Shown here one piece after another: positions 6,717 to 14,698 of a stretch of DNA of 50,980 nt. Source of the stretch: a virus; IMG/VR virus record IMGVR_UViG_3300034023_000310, positions 1 through 50,980 of that record; one strand, written 5' to 3'. The notes below the pieces were generated by a model that saw nothing but the letters and a program-made list of their open reading frames with translations, searched no databases and was not told where the DNA came from. A program made the translations under genes and the position numbers. The number at the start of each line of letters is the position of its first letter. The first letter of the stretch is position 1.

Positions 6717-8678
6717 ATGCCTCCAAATTTACAATCAAATCCATTTGACTCACCATTAAGTGCAATCGTACTTAAAAGTTCTACAGATTCACGATATGCA
6801 TTTAATATTTTAAACAGAAATAGTCAGTGTCAGTTTCAACGTTTGGAATTAGAAGAAAGTGCATTTGAAATATTTCCTGTTGGCGCTATAGTTGTGCGCG
6901 ATACACAAGATATAACCACGTTTATTCAAAACAATAAAATTGATTATGCCTTAATGTACATGACTGATGGTAAGATGATAAGACTTTCTATTACTAGCAC
7001 AACCTATGTAAATAATGCAGCTTCAGAAACTGAAGAAAACTTTGTATCTATAAATGTTACAAATAGTTTTTATAAATTATCTCAAAAAACTTCAGCATCG
7101 GATTTATTAACATCCAATGGAAAACTTGAAGATAGAGTTGATTCTTTAAATAATATTTTAGATTATTTTGATCAAAATGTTTTTGCTAAATTACAATATC
7201 TAAGTGAATCAGGTGAATCATATAAAGGTGAAAGTACTACGGTAAATCCTAGTAACTTTTTTTGTTTAAAAATGTTAAGTCCGGGAAATAATAATAATCT
7301 AACATATGCCTCCACAGATAGTGCTTTTCAATATTTAAATTATATTTCTAGTTTGGCTGTAGGACCAGAAACATCAAACGGAACACGAGAACCAAGATAT
7401 TTGTTTTGGTCGGAGTTTGGTGACTATATCAATTTTAAATATTTTTATGAAAAGAAAAATGATGATACTCAAACATTCAACAAATATAAGAATTACAATT
7501 ATAGATACAGTGTTTATGATTCAGACGTTCCATCGCAAACATCAACCAATGGTAATGTCTATAAGAAAATCTATAATTTAAGAACAGATCCGACAAATCA
7601 ATGGGTATCTAAAAACTATTTCTATGTTAGAAAAACACCAAAATTTTTAGATAGTGTGCCATCATATCTTACCACCAATCAACAAAAACAAGATTATACA
7701 ACAAAAGCTCTGACATATCATTTTCAAGATGATGGAGAAAAATATAATATTGAAGTAATAGCATCTAGTGGTGCTATAAATGGTGTTACTTCTGGTGCGG
7801 AGGAAATGATTTGTGAGAAGAACTGGGGCTGGATCTCAGATGATAACACAACAAATGATAATGCTCCACCCACATATGGATCTGGAGAATTTGGTTTTGC
7901 AAAATCTTATTCTCAAATAAATTATATGGGAAATAGTGGTTATTTTTCACATTCAGATAATATCGATATGTGGAAAAATCTATTTGATGCTACTGAAATT
8001 CATCCAAATTATCCAAACCCAACTAATGCGTCAACAGCAGTAAATGATTTTTTATATAATGTAATTCAAACAAACTTGACAAATTTGTATAAAGGAAATA
8101 CTTACGTTCCTGAAAATTTGGAAATAAGACGACAAATAGAAAGAGAAAACTTTGTATTGTATTCTTTATGCTGTATGGGTGATGGTGAAGAATCATTCTT
8201 TGCTAGTTTGATTCGATATGAACCAGATCCATTTACTTCCATACCATTGATTGGAGGGGACGGTCTTAAGTGGCGGTATAAGTGGGAAGGATTAAAATTT
8301 ACAAATGGTGCTGGTAGTACTTATTGGACAGCAATGGAATTGTGGGAATCTGATTCAACAAATATGGCAACTGGCACAGGTCCAAATGATTCGTGGGCAA
8401 TAAATTTAAATGAACGAACTGCAGGTTTAGGAAGTCCAGCATATTATCCACCTGGATGGGTCAGTACTGGTCTTGGTTCGGGATTCAAATATCGACCTAT
8501 TGGATGTTATACTACAATTCCAAATACGGCTGGCGATACGATTGCACATATTGTAAAGATGTATAAAACTACCGCAGAAAGACTTGCTGTTGAAGGGGGT
8601 ATAGCTGTACCACCCGAATTAAAAGGAAAAATGTTGTATTATTTTAGTGCTGAAAACGTAGTAGATGGGAGCTGCTAA
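6717..8678 (+). CDS. Putative baseplate hub protein (large part, gp27/gp5-like position)
   Basis: A 653-residue protein between gp53 and gp25, where T4-like phages carry their hub proteins. The N-terminus (about residues 10-130) reads as a beta-barrel: NPFDSPLSAIVLKS, FEIFPVGAIVVRD, then the strand-rich MYMTDGKMIRLSITST. The middle is Asn/Tyr/Ser-rich and unlike T4 gp5; no lysozyme motif is visible. It overlaps the next gene by one base (TAATG), and the two together probably make the hub. Function is inferred from gene order and from the hub-like C-terminal domain in its partner. Confidence 0.6.
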   Translation: MPPNLQSNPFDSPLSAIVLKSSTDSRYAFNILNRNSQCQFQRLELEESAFEIFPVGAIVVRDTQDITTFIQNNKIDYALMYMTDGKMIRLSITSTTYVNNAASETEENFVSINVTNSFYKLSQKTSASDLLTSNGKLEDRVDSLNNILDYFDQNVFAKLQYLSESGESYKGESTTVNPSNFFCLKMLSPGNNNNLTYASTDSAFQYLNYISSLAVGPETSNGTREPRYLFWSEFGDYINFKYFYEKKNDDTQTFNKYKNYNYRYSVYDSDVPSQTSTNGNVYKKIYNLRTDPTNQWVSKNYFYVRKTPKFLDSVPSYLTTNQQKQDYTTKALTYHFQDDGEKYNIEVIASSGAINGVTSGAEEMICEKNWGWISDDNTTNDNAPPTYGSGEFGFAKSYSQINYMGNSGYFSHSDNIDMWKNLFDATEIHPNYPNPTNASTAVNDFLYNVIQTNLTNLYKGNTYVPENLEIRRQIERENFVLYSLCCMGDGEESFFASLIRYEPDPFTSIPLIGGDGLKWRYKWEGLKFTNGAGSTYWTAMELWESDSTNMATGTGPNDSWAINLNERTAGLGSPAYYPPGWVSTGLGSGFKYRPIGCYTTIPNTAGDTIAHIVKMYKTTAERLAVEGGIAVPPELKGKMLYYFSAENVVDGSC

Positions 8679-9535
8679 TGCCAAAACGTGGAAAAACTGT
8701 AACTCTTGGAACAAATGTTTTAAATGTACCAATTGGAAATTTTGGTTCTAGGAGCGAATATGTATGTGCAAATGCTCAAATAGTGCAAGGTGTTACATCA
8801 ACTCCAAACTCATTGGAAGAATGTTTTTCTAAATTCCCTGGTATATTAGCTATTGCTACTGCTGTAGGTATTACTAGTTCTACTTCATTGTGGTCATTTC
8901 CTGGTGTCACTTATGGTACAGAAGGTCTTACATATCCATTAGATATATACCTTGGCACCGCTTCAAATGAATGCAAAGAAATAAGTAATAATACTAGATT
9001 AGGAAAAGACTTTTTTGGTTGTCTTTGGGGAGTACCTGAAGCTCCATATAACTGTAGTTGCCCTGATCTTGGACCTAAGTTTGAAGCATATTTAAAACTT
9101 AGATTAAATGTTGCTACTTTTTGGAATACTCCAAAAGCTACTCCCGTTAAAAGAAAAGAGTTTTTGGATGCTTTAAAGTATGCCAGAAAACTAACAATTA
9201 ATATTGCTGGTGACTATTCAATAAAAGTTGGTAACTTTGTAGAAATTTTAGCAAACAATATAAGTGGTTATCCATATTTTTCAGGTGGATCAGTAATAAA
9301 TGGTATTTATTGGGTGCTTGGTGTAAAACATGTTTTTACTAATTCCGGTACACATGAAACCATTTTAACTCTATCTGATATATTACCATCAACTTCTGCA
9401 CCAATAAATTCTAGTGGTGGGAATAATCAAAATACAGTACCCCCTTGGAATATCGATTTAGATATTCCAAATAATCCTGGTAACTTCAATGATCCATTCT
9501 TTCCAACAAATATTGGTGACCAGATCTGGTCATAA
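8678..9535 (+). CDS. Putative baseplate hub protein (C-terminal hub domain)
   Basis: A 285-residue protein whose C-terminal half shows the pattern of gp27/late-control-D hub domains: KLTINIAGDYSIKVGNFVEI, then IYWVLGVKHVF and HETILTLSDI, a strand series ending the hub barrel (about residues 170-240). The N-terminal half has several Cys (CKEIS, YNCSCPDLG) and is not recognised. It ends in a Pro/Asn-rich tail. It overlaps the 653-residue gene by one base, so hub functions may be split between the two. Confidence 0.6.
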   Translation: MPKRGKTVTLGTNVLNVPIGNFGSRSEYVCANAQIVQGVTSTPNSLEECFSKFPGILAIATAVGITSSTSLWSFPGVTYGTEGLTYPLDIYLGTASNECKEISNNTRLGKDFFGCLWGVPEAPYNCSCPDLGPKFEAYLKLRLNVATFWNTPKATPVKRKEFLDALKYARKLTINIAGDYSIKVGNFVEILANNISGYPYFSGGSVINGIYWVLGVKHVFTNSGTHETILTLSDILPSTSAPINSSGGNNQNTVPPWNIDLDIPNNPGNFNDPFFPTNIGDQIWS

Positions 9536-9537
9536 TG

Positions 9538-9545
9538 TATAAATA
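9538..9545 (+). promoter_or_regulatory. Late promoter TATAAATA before gp25
   Basis: An exact match to the T4 late octamer, starting just after the stop of the hub gene and ending seven bases before the gp25 ATG. No ribosome binding site lies in between. Confidence 0.75.
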
Positions 9546-9552
9546 AATTAGA

Positions 9553-9936
9553 ATGAAAACCAAAGATTTTTCAATATTATTAGAAAAAGTAACAACTGCA
9601 AATTCCAAAAAAGATTTGGCATTTGTAAGTGGTACTAATTCTATAGTTCAACAAATTGAAAATGTATTGAGAACAAATAAAGGTGAAAATGTTTCAAACA
9701 TGAGTTTTGGAGCAAATATTAAAGATTATACCTATGACGTTGCCGTCAATAGACAAATTATTACAAGTACTTTGAGGTCAGTAATCAAATCCTCAATAAG
9801 AAAAATATTTGATGTATCGGTTACTGTGAATTATTATTCAGATACAGCAATAATCTTTGATATTCAATTTTCTACAGAAATATCTTTGACTAGTCAAAAT
9901 AAATCATCCTGCCAGATAGAGATACCATTATCATGA
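9553..9936 (+). CDS. 25: Baseplate wedge protein gp25
   Basis: A 127-residue member of the gp25/W lysozyme-like wedge family, part of the inner baseplate core. The diagnostic segment SIVQQIENVLRTNKGE...MSFGANI spans residues 30-56, with the conserved Glu in KGE and the FGANI turn. It has its own late promoter and overlaps gp6 as ATGA. Confidence 0.93.
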   Translation: MKTKDFSILLEKVTTANSKKDLAFVSGTNSIVQQIENVLRTNKGENVSNMSFGANIKDYTYDVAVNRQIITSTLRSVIKSSIRKIFDVSVTVNYYSDTAIIFDIQFSTEISLTSQNKSSCQIEIPLS

Positions 9937-11006
9937 CATACAATTTAAAAACTTTAAATGTAGCCTCTTTGGATTTTGAAGATATTAAAAATTCATTGAT
10001 TTCTTTTTTAGAAATACAACCCGGTTTGACCGACATTGATTTTAGAAACCAAGCTAGCACTGCTAATCTTTTAATTAATATTCTATCAACTGCCACAGCA
10101 TATAATGGTGTATATTCACAATTTGGATTTACCGAATCATTTTTATCAACAGCAACATTATTAGAATCTGTAATATCAATTGCTTCAAATCATTCAATTG
10201 TTGTTCCGCTTGTAAAATCTGCAACCGTAAAGGTTTCTACTCGTGCATATGTTCAAGATTATCAATCTTATGCAGCTACGGCAACAGATGGAAGTAATGT
10301 AAATTTCTTTGTTATAAATGGAACACCTGGGGGTTTGACAAATGCACAGGAATTATATCTATATGCTGGATCAAATGTGCAAACATTTAGCAATTATGAC
10401 TTTACAAGTCAGTCAATACTTTTACCATATAACATTGACCCCGATACTATTTCTTTTTACGTTATTCCAGATTCTTTAAATAAAGCTGAAAAAGTAAAAT
10501 GGACACGAGTCAGTAAAGGTAATATGACTACCAATGCGGACAACAATTATTTTACTGTTACAAATTCTGCTAATGGTTATCTAGTTACTAATAATTTTGC
10601 AAATGCAAATACCGTTCCTACTTCTAAGTCCGTTATAGTTCGTGCAGTTACTGCAAATGGAACAAGTGGAAATAACGCTGTATTCGCTGACCCAAATAAT
10701 GATTTTGATCTTATTGGCACTCCCGGTGGTGGTTATAATACGATATCGCTCGATACTGCCAAAGCAAAACTACTTTTTGAATTAAACTATGACCGATGTG
10801 TAACTCTCAAAGATTTTACTAATGCTATAGTTGGTTCTGGCATCTCTGGAACATCTGATTCAGATATGGTATATGTAAGAAATGGTGACATTCCCGGATC
10901 TGTTAATGTTTATGTAACTGATCTTTCTACTGGAGGCCAAGCAGCTCTAATGGAATATCTAGAAGCCAAAGTCATAGCTGGAATTCAGGTGGTATACGGA
11001 CTATGA
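9933..11006 (+). CDS. 6: Baseplate wedge protein gp6 (short, J-like)
   Basis: A homologue of T4 gp6/BaseplateJ, the wedge protein that forms the inner baseplate ring. The N-terminus is typical: NLKTLNVASLDFEDIKNSL, DIDFRNQASTANLLINILSTATAYNGVY and ESFLSTATLLESV, followed by HSIVVPLVKSA. The C-terminus resembles the J tail (NVYVTDLSTGG). At 357 residues it is much shorter than T4 gp6 (about 660), closer to a minimal J-type protein. It overlaps gp25 and the next gene as ATGA at both ends. Confidence 0.88.
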   Translation: MTYNLKTLNVASLDFEDIKNSLISFLEIQPGLTDIDFRNQASTANLLINILSTATAYNGVYSQFGFTESFLSTATLLESVISIASNHSIVVPLVKSATVKVSTRAYVQDYQSYAATATDGSNVNFFVINGTPGGLTNAQELYLYAGSNVQTFSNYDFTSQSILLPYNIDPDTISFYVIPDSLNKAEKVKWTRVSKGNMTTNADNNYFTVTNSANGYLVTNNFANANTVPTSKSVIVRAVTANGTSGNNAVFADPNNDFDLIGTPGGGYNTISLDTAKAKLLFELNYDRCVTLKDFTNAIVGSGISGTSDSDMVYVRNGDIPGSVNVYVTDLSTGGQAALMEYLEAKVIAGIQVVYGL

Positions 11007-11626
11007 TTCCTCTGTTCTTTAACAGATTACCCGTAAGTATTGCTCAAAAAGTTGAATTGCTTTTTGAAAAAGCATTAAAGCAATATGGTTCAGAATTATA
11101 TAATGTTGGAAAAGACAAATTTATTGGTGATAATCTAACAGTTGAATCATTGTTTCCAGAGTGGATAATTCAGGAATATCAAAGCAATACTTCTAATGTG
11201 ACAATTGTTCCTATTGTTAAACAATATCTTCGTTGGCTGTACAGCATGAAATATGGCTATGGTGCATATATTCCATGGGAAGTATTGAGAAGTCCAGTAT
11301 TCATGCCAACTGAATTGCTACAGGGATTGGCTGAATTATATTTTCCCGGAGAAGATTTCTCATCTGATGAATTATCAGACATTCTTCCAAATATTCCAAA
11401 ATTTTCAATACAAGTGGATTATCAATACTTCGGAAAAAAAGGAACTCCTGATGGCATTCGTTATGTGTTGACAACTCTAATGGGTTATAGTTATTCAACT
11501 ACTAAAGTTATCAGTTTTAGCAATACAGTAATAAAAATTATTGCAAATGTTTCAAGTAATCATAAAGCTTTCTTAGAAAGAAGTGTCGTGCCTGCAGGAA
11601 TGGTAGTTATATATGAGGCTCCATAA
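11003..11626 (+). CDS. Putative baseplate wedge protein, phage tail protein I-like
   Basis: A 207-residue protein directly after the J-like gp6, the position of the P2 gpI-type partner in simple baseplates and of gp7 in T4. The sequence supports this: IVKQYLRWLYSMKYGYGAYIPWEVLRSP (about residues 72-99), the LLQGLAELYFPGE helix and GTPDGIRYVLTTLMGY, where tail protein I members also carry a G-T-P helix. T4 gp7 is over 1,000 residues, so this would be a greatly reduced version. Confidence 0.55.
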   Translation: MIPLFFNRLPVSIAQKVELLFEKALKQYGSELYNVGKDKFIGDNLTVESLFPEWIIQEYQSNTSNVTIVPIVKQYLRWLYSMKYGYGAYIPWEVLRSPVFMPTELLQGLAELYFPGEDFSSDELSDILPNIPKFSIQVDYQYFGKKGTPDGIRYVLTTLMGYSYSTTKVISFSNTVIKIIANVSSNHKAFLERSVVPAGMVVIYEAP

Positions 11627-12072
11627 TGTTATCAAAAATTGTTCTGTTTGCACTATCTGTTGCATCGCGTGGATTAAAAAATCATAAAACTGATTTACCA
11701 ACTAAACAACTCAGGTATATATCTTGTTACGGTAATGGTATTATACCTCCTTGTAAATTTTTAAATAAAAGCAAAGACTCAGAACATTATTATTGTGGAA
11801 AATGTGGCTGCGGAGATCATAAACATACTTGGTTGGTACGAGAAGCTGGTGAGTATTCTAAATTAGATTATCCAGTAATAAGTTGTCCATTAAAGATGCC
11901 GGGATTCAGTAATTATGATCCAAATTTTTATGATAAAGAAGATGGCCAACGAAAACGTGATATTGAAAATTTAAATCCTGCATCCGTGGAGTTGATACAA
12001 ATAACAGTAAATCACAGTGAAGAAAATGAACGACTATTTGAAAAACTGAATAACATTATGAAAAATTCATAA
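11626..12072 (+). CDS. Conserved hypothetical protein with a zinc-ribbon-like Cys cluster
   Basis: A 148-residue protein with CYGNGIIPPCKFL, then YYCGKCGCGDHKHTW and ISCPLKMPGFSNYDP. The Cys and His residues in CGKCGCGDHKH plus the flanking Cys could bind a metal. I have the impression of similar proteins between wedge and neck genes of other T4-like phages but know no function. It overlaps the stop of the preceding gene by one base and precedes the gp13 late promoter. Confidence 0.65.
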   Translation: MLSKIVLFALSVASRGLKNHKTDLPTKQLRYISCYGNGIIPPCKFLNKSKDSEHYYCGKCGCGDHKHTWLVREAGEYSKLDYPVISCPLKMPGFSNYDPNFYDKEDGQRKRDIENLNPASVELIQITVNHSEENERLFEKLNNIMKNS

Positions 12073-12075
12073 ATA
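12068..12075 (+). promoter_or_regulatory. Late-type promoter CATAAATA before gp13
   Basis: The octamer overlaps the stop of the preceding gene and ends five bases before the gp13 ATG. There is no Shine-Dalgarno sequence, so a leaderless late message is expected. Confidence 0.68.
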
Positions 12076-12080
12076 TTTTC

Positions 12081-12908
12081 ATGGCCATTACAACCCGTCA
12101 AAACTTTATAGATTATTGCTTTAGATCTCTGGGTGCACCTGTAGTGCAAGTAAATATTGATTCCAAACAAGCTGAAGATAGACTTGATGAAGCTCTTGAA
12201 TATATGTATGAAAGACATTTTGATTTTAATCAACGTGCTTTATTTTCATATAAAATAACGGAAGCAGATAGAGTTAATAGATATTTTGATACAACTCAAT
12301 TTGGGCCAGCTCTTGGTGCGCAGATTAAAACGGATGAAGATGGCAATACTGGTTACTGGCCTTTAGCAACAGATATTCGTACTATTACAAAGGTATATGC
12401 ACCAAGTGATATTGTTGGTGATTATATGTTTGATTTGCGATATCAAATGACATTGTTTGATTTCTTTGGATTGTACTTCAACCAGTCAGGCGCCCCTCAG
12501 GGACCAATGGCTGCATACATGGAAGGTATGAGTTATATTAAATTGGTTAATGATGTATTTAACTACCCAACATCTTTTACATATACGAGAACAACTGACA
12601 GACTATTTTTAGATACAGAGCATAGCAAACTTCCTGCTGGAGCATATTTAATGGTAGAAGCATATGTTCAAATTGACACGAGCCAATATAATAAAGTTTG
12701 GAATGATAGAGTTTTCAAAAGATATTATACTGCATTATTGAAAAAACAATGGGCTCAAAATCTATTAAAATTTACTGGTGTTCCTTTACCCGGTGGTGCT
12801 CAATTAAATGCCCCAGCACTGATGACTGAAGCATTAACTGAATTAAATACCATAGAACAACAACTAGTAAAAACACAAGAATTGCCACCTGATCCACTTA
12901 TAGGTTAA
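12081..12908 (+). CDS. 13: Neck protein gp13
   Basis: A 275-residue homologue of T4 gp13, a neck protein joined to the head before tail attachment. Family-style segments are the N-terminal TTRQNFIDYCFRSLGAPVVQVNI, the RLDEALEYMYERHFD helix (about residues 32-46) and the C-terminal KWAQNLLKF-like helix followed by GVPLPGGAQLN, the hallmark of gp13 proteins. It heads a neck/terminase gene run with tiny spacers. Confidence 0.92.
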   Translation: MAITTRQNFIDYCFRSLGAPVVQVNIDSKQAEDRLDEALEYMYERHFDFNQRALFSYKITEADRVNRYFDTTQFGPALGAQIKTDEDGNTGYWPLATDIRTITKVYAPSDIVGDYMFDLRYQMTLFDFFGLYFNQSGAPQGPMAAYMEGMSYIKLVNDVFNYPTSFTYTRTTDRLFLDTEHSKLPAGAYLMVEAYVQIDTSQYNKVWNDRVFKRYYTALLKKQWAQNLLKFTGVPLPGGAQLNAPALMTEALTELNTIEQQLVKTQELPPDPLIG

Positions 12909-12909
12909 A

Positions 12910-13575
12910 ATGACCACAAATCCTTATATAATAAACTATAGTAATAAAGGTGAGCAAGATCTTGCTGAGGGTATTACTATAGAAATAATACAGGCAATGG
13001 GACAGGATTGTATATATGTTCCAAGAGAATATTTTTCAATAGATAAAGTTTTTGGTGAGGATCCTGGATCATCATTTACGAAATCTTATACACTAGAAAT
13101 GTATTTGATGAATTATAAAGGATTTGATGGAACTGATATAATAACTCAATTTGGTCTTGAGATTAAAGATAAAGTTACTTTATTATTTGCAAGAAAAAGA
13201 TTTTTTCAAGAAGTAACTAATAGACAAAATTCAATTACTAGACCCAGAGAGGGAGATTTAATTTATTTTCCTCTTTCAAAATCTTTATTTGAAATAAACT
13301 TTGTAGAGCATGAAAATCCATTATATCCATTTGGCAAACTTTATTCTTATATGATAACAGCAGAATTGTTTACCTATAGTTATGAAAAGGTTAAAACAAA
13401 TAATGCTACAATTGATTCTATAGTTTCACAGACTCGTGGTTTCTCTGGATCACAAATCATACCACTCAATATAAATATCGGTACAACTGCTGGTATAAAT
13501 GATACTCTGCAGACAGAAGCCAACGGATATACGTTTGATCCTCAGAATCCTTTTGCAGCAGAAGAAAGTCCTTAA
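12910..13575 (+). CDS. 14: Neck protein gp14
   Basis: A 221-residue homologue of T4 gp14, the partner of gp13 in the head-to-tail neck. Near the N-terminus it has EQDLAEGITIEIIQAMGQDCIYVPREY, the family signature of an E-x-I-x-x-x-G helix followed by YVPR. The later GDLIYFPLSKSLFEINFVEHENPLYPFGK segment is also characteristic. It starts one base after gp13 ends. Confidence 0.92.
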   Translation: MTTNPYIINYSNKGEQDLAEGITIEIIQAMGQDCIYVPREYFSIDKVFGEDPGSSFTKSYTLEMYLMNYKGFDGTDIITQFGLEIKDKVTLLFARKRFFQEVTNRQNSITRPREGDLIYFPLSKSLFEINFVEHENPLYPFGKLYSYMITAELFTYSYEKVKTNNATIDSIVSQTRGFSGSQIIPLNINIGTTAGINDTLQTEANGYTFDPQNPFAAEESP

Positions 13576-13583
13576 GGTAATAA

Positions 13584-14261
13584 ATGTTTGGATATTTTTA
13601 CAACCAAAGTCTTAGAAAATTGGTGATAGGATTTGGTACCCTATTTAACAATATATCTGTTGACCATGTTAATCCTGATGGTGGTAACGATCTTAACATT
13701 CGTGTACCCATTACTTATGCTTCTCAAGAAAAATTTATAATAAGGTTTTTAGAACCATCATCAATTAATGATGGTTTAAGAATTGAAAACCAGCTTCCGC
13801 GTATGAGTTATGTTATGACAAGCATACAAGCGGATCCAGGCCGAAGACGCAATGTAAATACACCTTCACTTTCACGGTCAACAGCAAATTGTGCCGAAAA
13901 TCCACTGGTTATAACCGAAGAAATTCCAGTAAATATAGGATTTACTTTGTTTATTTATTCAAGACATATTGATGATACATTGCAAATTGTTGAACAAATA
14001 ATGCCGTATTTTAATCCACAGCACGTGATAACAATGGATTTAAATCCTGCAAAACCGGGTATCAATATACCCATAACGCTGGTTTCCAATAGCATCAGTG
14101 AAAGGTATGATGGCGATCTTTCTACTCGTCGTATTAATATTTCTTCATTTACTTTTGTAGCAAAAAGTTATATATTTGGAAAGGTGCAAAATGGAACTGT
14201 TATCAATTCAGTTTCTGTTTCCGGCCTAACAGCTGGAATTGCATTTGGATTTGACTCATGA
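13584..14261 (+). CDS. 15: Tail sheath stabilizer and completion protein gp15
   Basis: A 225-residue homologue of T4 gp15, the terminator that locks the top of the sheath and tube. The family beginning MFGYFYNQSLRKLVIGFGTLFNNI is present, followed by VPITYASQEKFIIRF and LPRMSYVMTSI. AAGG lies seven bases before the ATG. Its end overlaps gp16 (ATGA). Confidence 0.92.
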   Translation: MFGYFYNQSLRKLVIGFGTLFNNISVDHVNPDGGNDLNIRVPITYASQEKFIIRFLEPSSINDGLRIENQLPRMSYVMTSIQADPGRRRNVNTPSLSRSTANCAENPLVITEEIPVNIGFTLFIYSRHIDDTLQIVEQIMPYFNPQHVITMDLNPAKPGINIPITLVSNSISERYDGDLSTRRINISSFTFVAKSYIFGKVQNGTVINSVSVSGLTAGIAFGFDS

Positions 14262-14698
14262 ATAAACAATTAGCTAAATTTTTTAATGTTCCTGATCAAC
14301 CAGACTCTAAAACAAAAGAAATTTTGGGCGGTACGTACGATGCAAATAATTTTCAAAAAGATTATACACTTGTACAATCAAATCTAAAAGATTTGATTGG
14401 TAGCGGAAATGTTGCTTTGGAGGCTGCATTGAAAGTTGCTACTGAATCCGATGCACCCAGAGCATTTGAAGTGGTTGCTATTCTTTTAAAGACAATGGCC
14501 GATTTAAACAACAATGTATTAGATGTACATAAAAAAGCTAAAGAAACTACAAATAGTAAGACTGAAATAAAGCAGACAAATAATTCTGTATTTGTTGGTT
14601 CGACAAAGGATTTGCAGAACCTGTTAAATAAAGATAGAAGTACAGAAAAAAATGTGATTGATATAGAGGCAATAAAGAATGAGTCTCAACAAGAATAA
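14258..14698 (+). CDS. 16: Terminase small subunit gp16
   Basis: A 146-residue protein immediately before gp17, as in T4. It is largely helical, with a YTLVQSNLKDLIGSGNVALEAALKVA stretch and an AFEVVAILLKTMADLN helix resembling the oligomerising coiled-coil core of gp16. In T4 it regulates gp17 and engages the packaging DNA. It overlaps both neighbours: ATGA with gp15 and 20 bases with gp17. Confidence 0.88.
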   Translation: MNKQLAKFFNVPDQPDSKTKEILGGTYDANNFQKDYTLVQSNLKDLIGSGNVALEAALKVATESDAPRAFEVVAILLKTMADLNNNVLDVHKKAKETTNSKTEIKQTNNSVFVGSTKDLQNLLNKDRSTEKNVIDIEAIKNESQQE

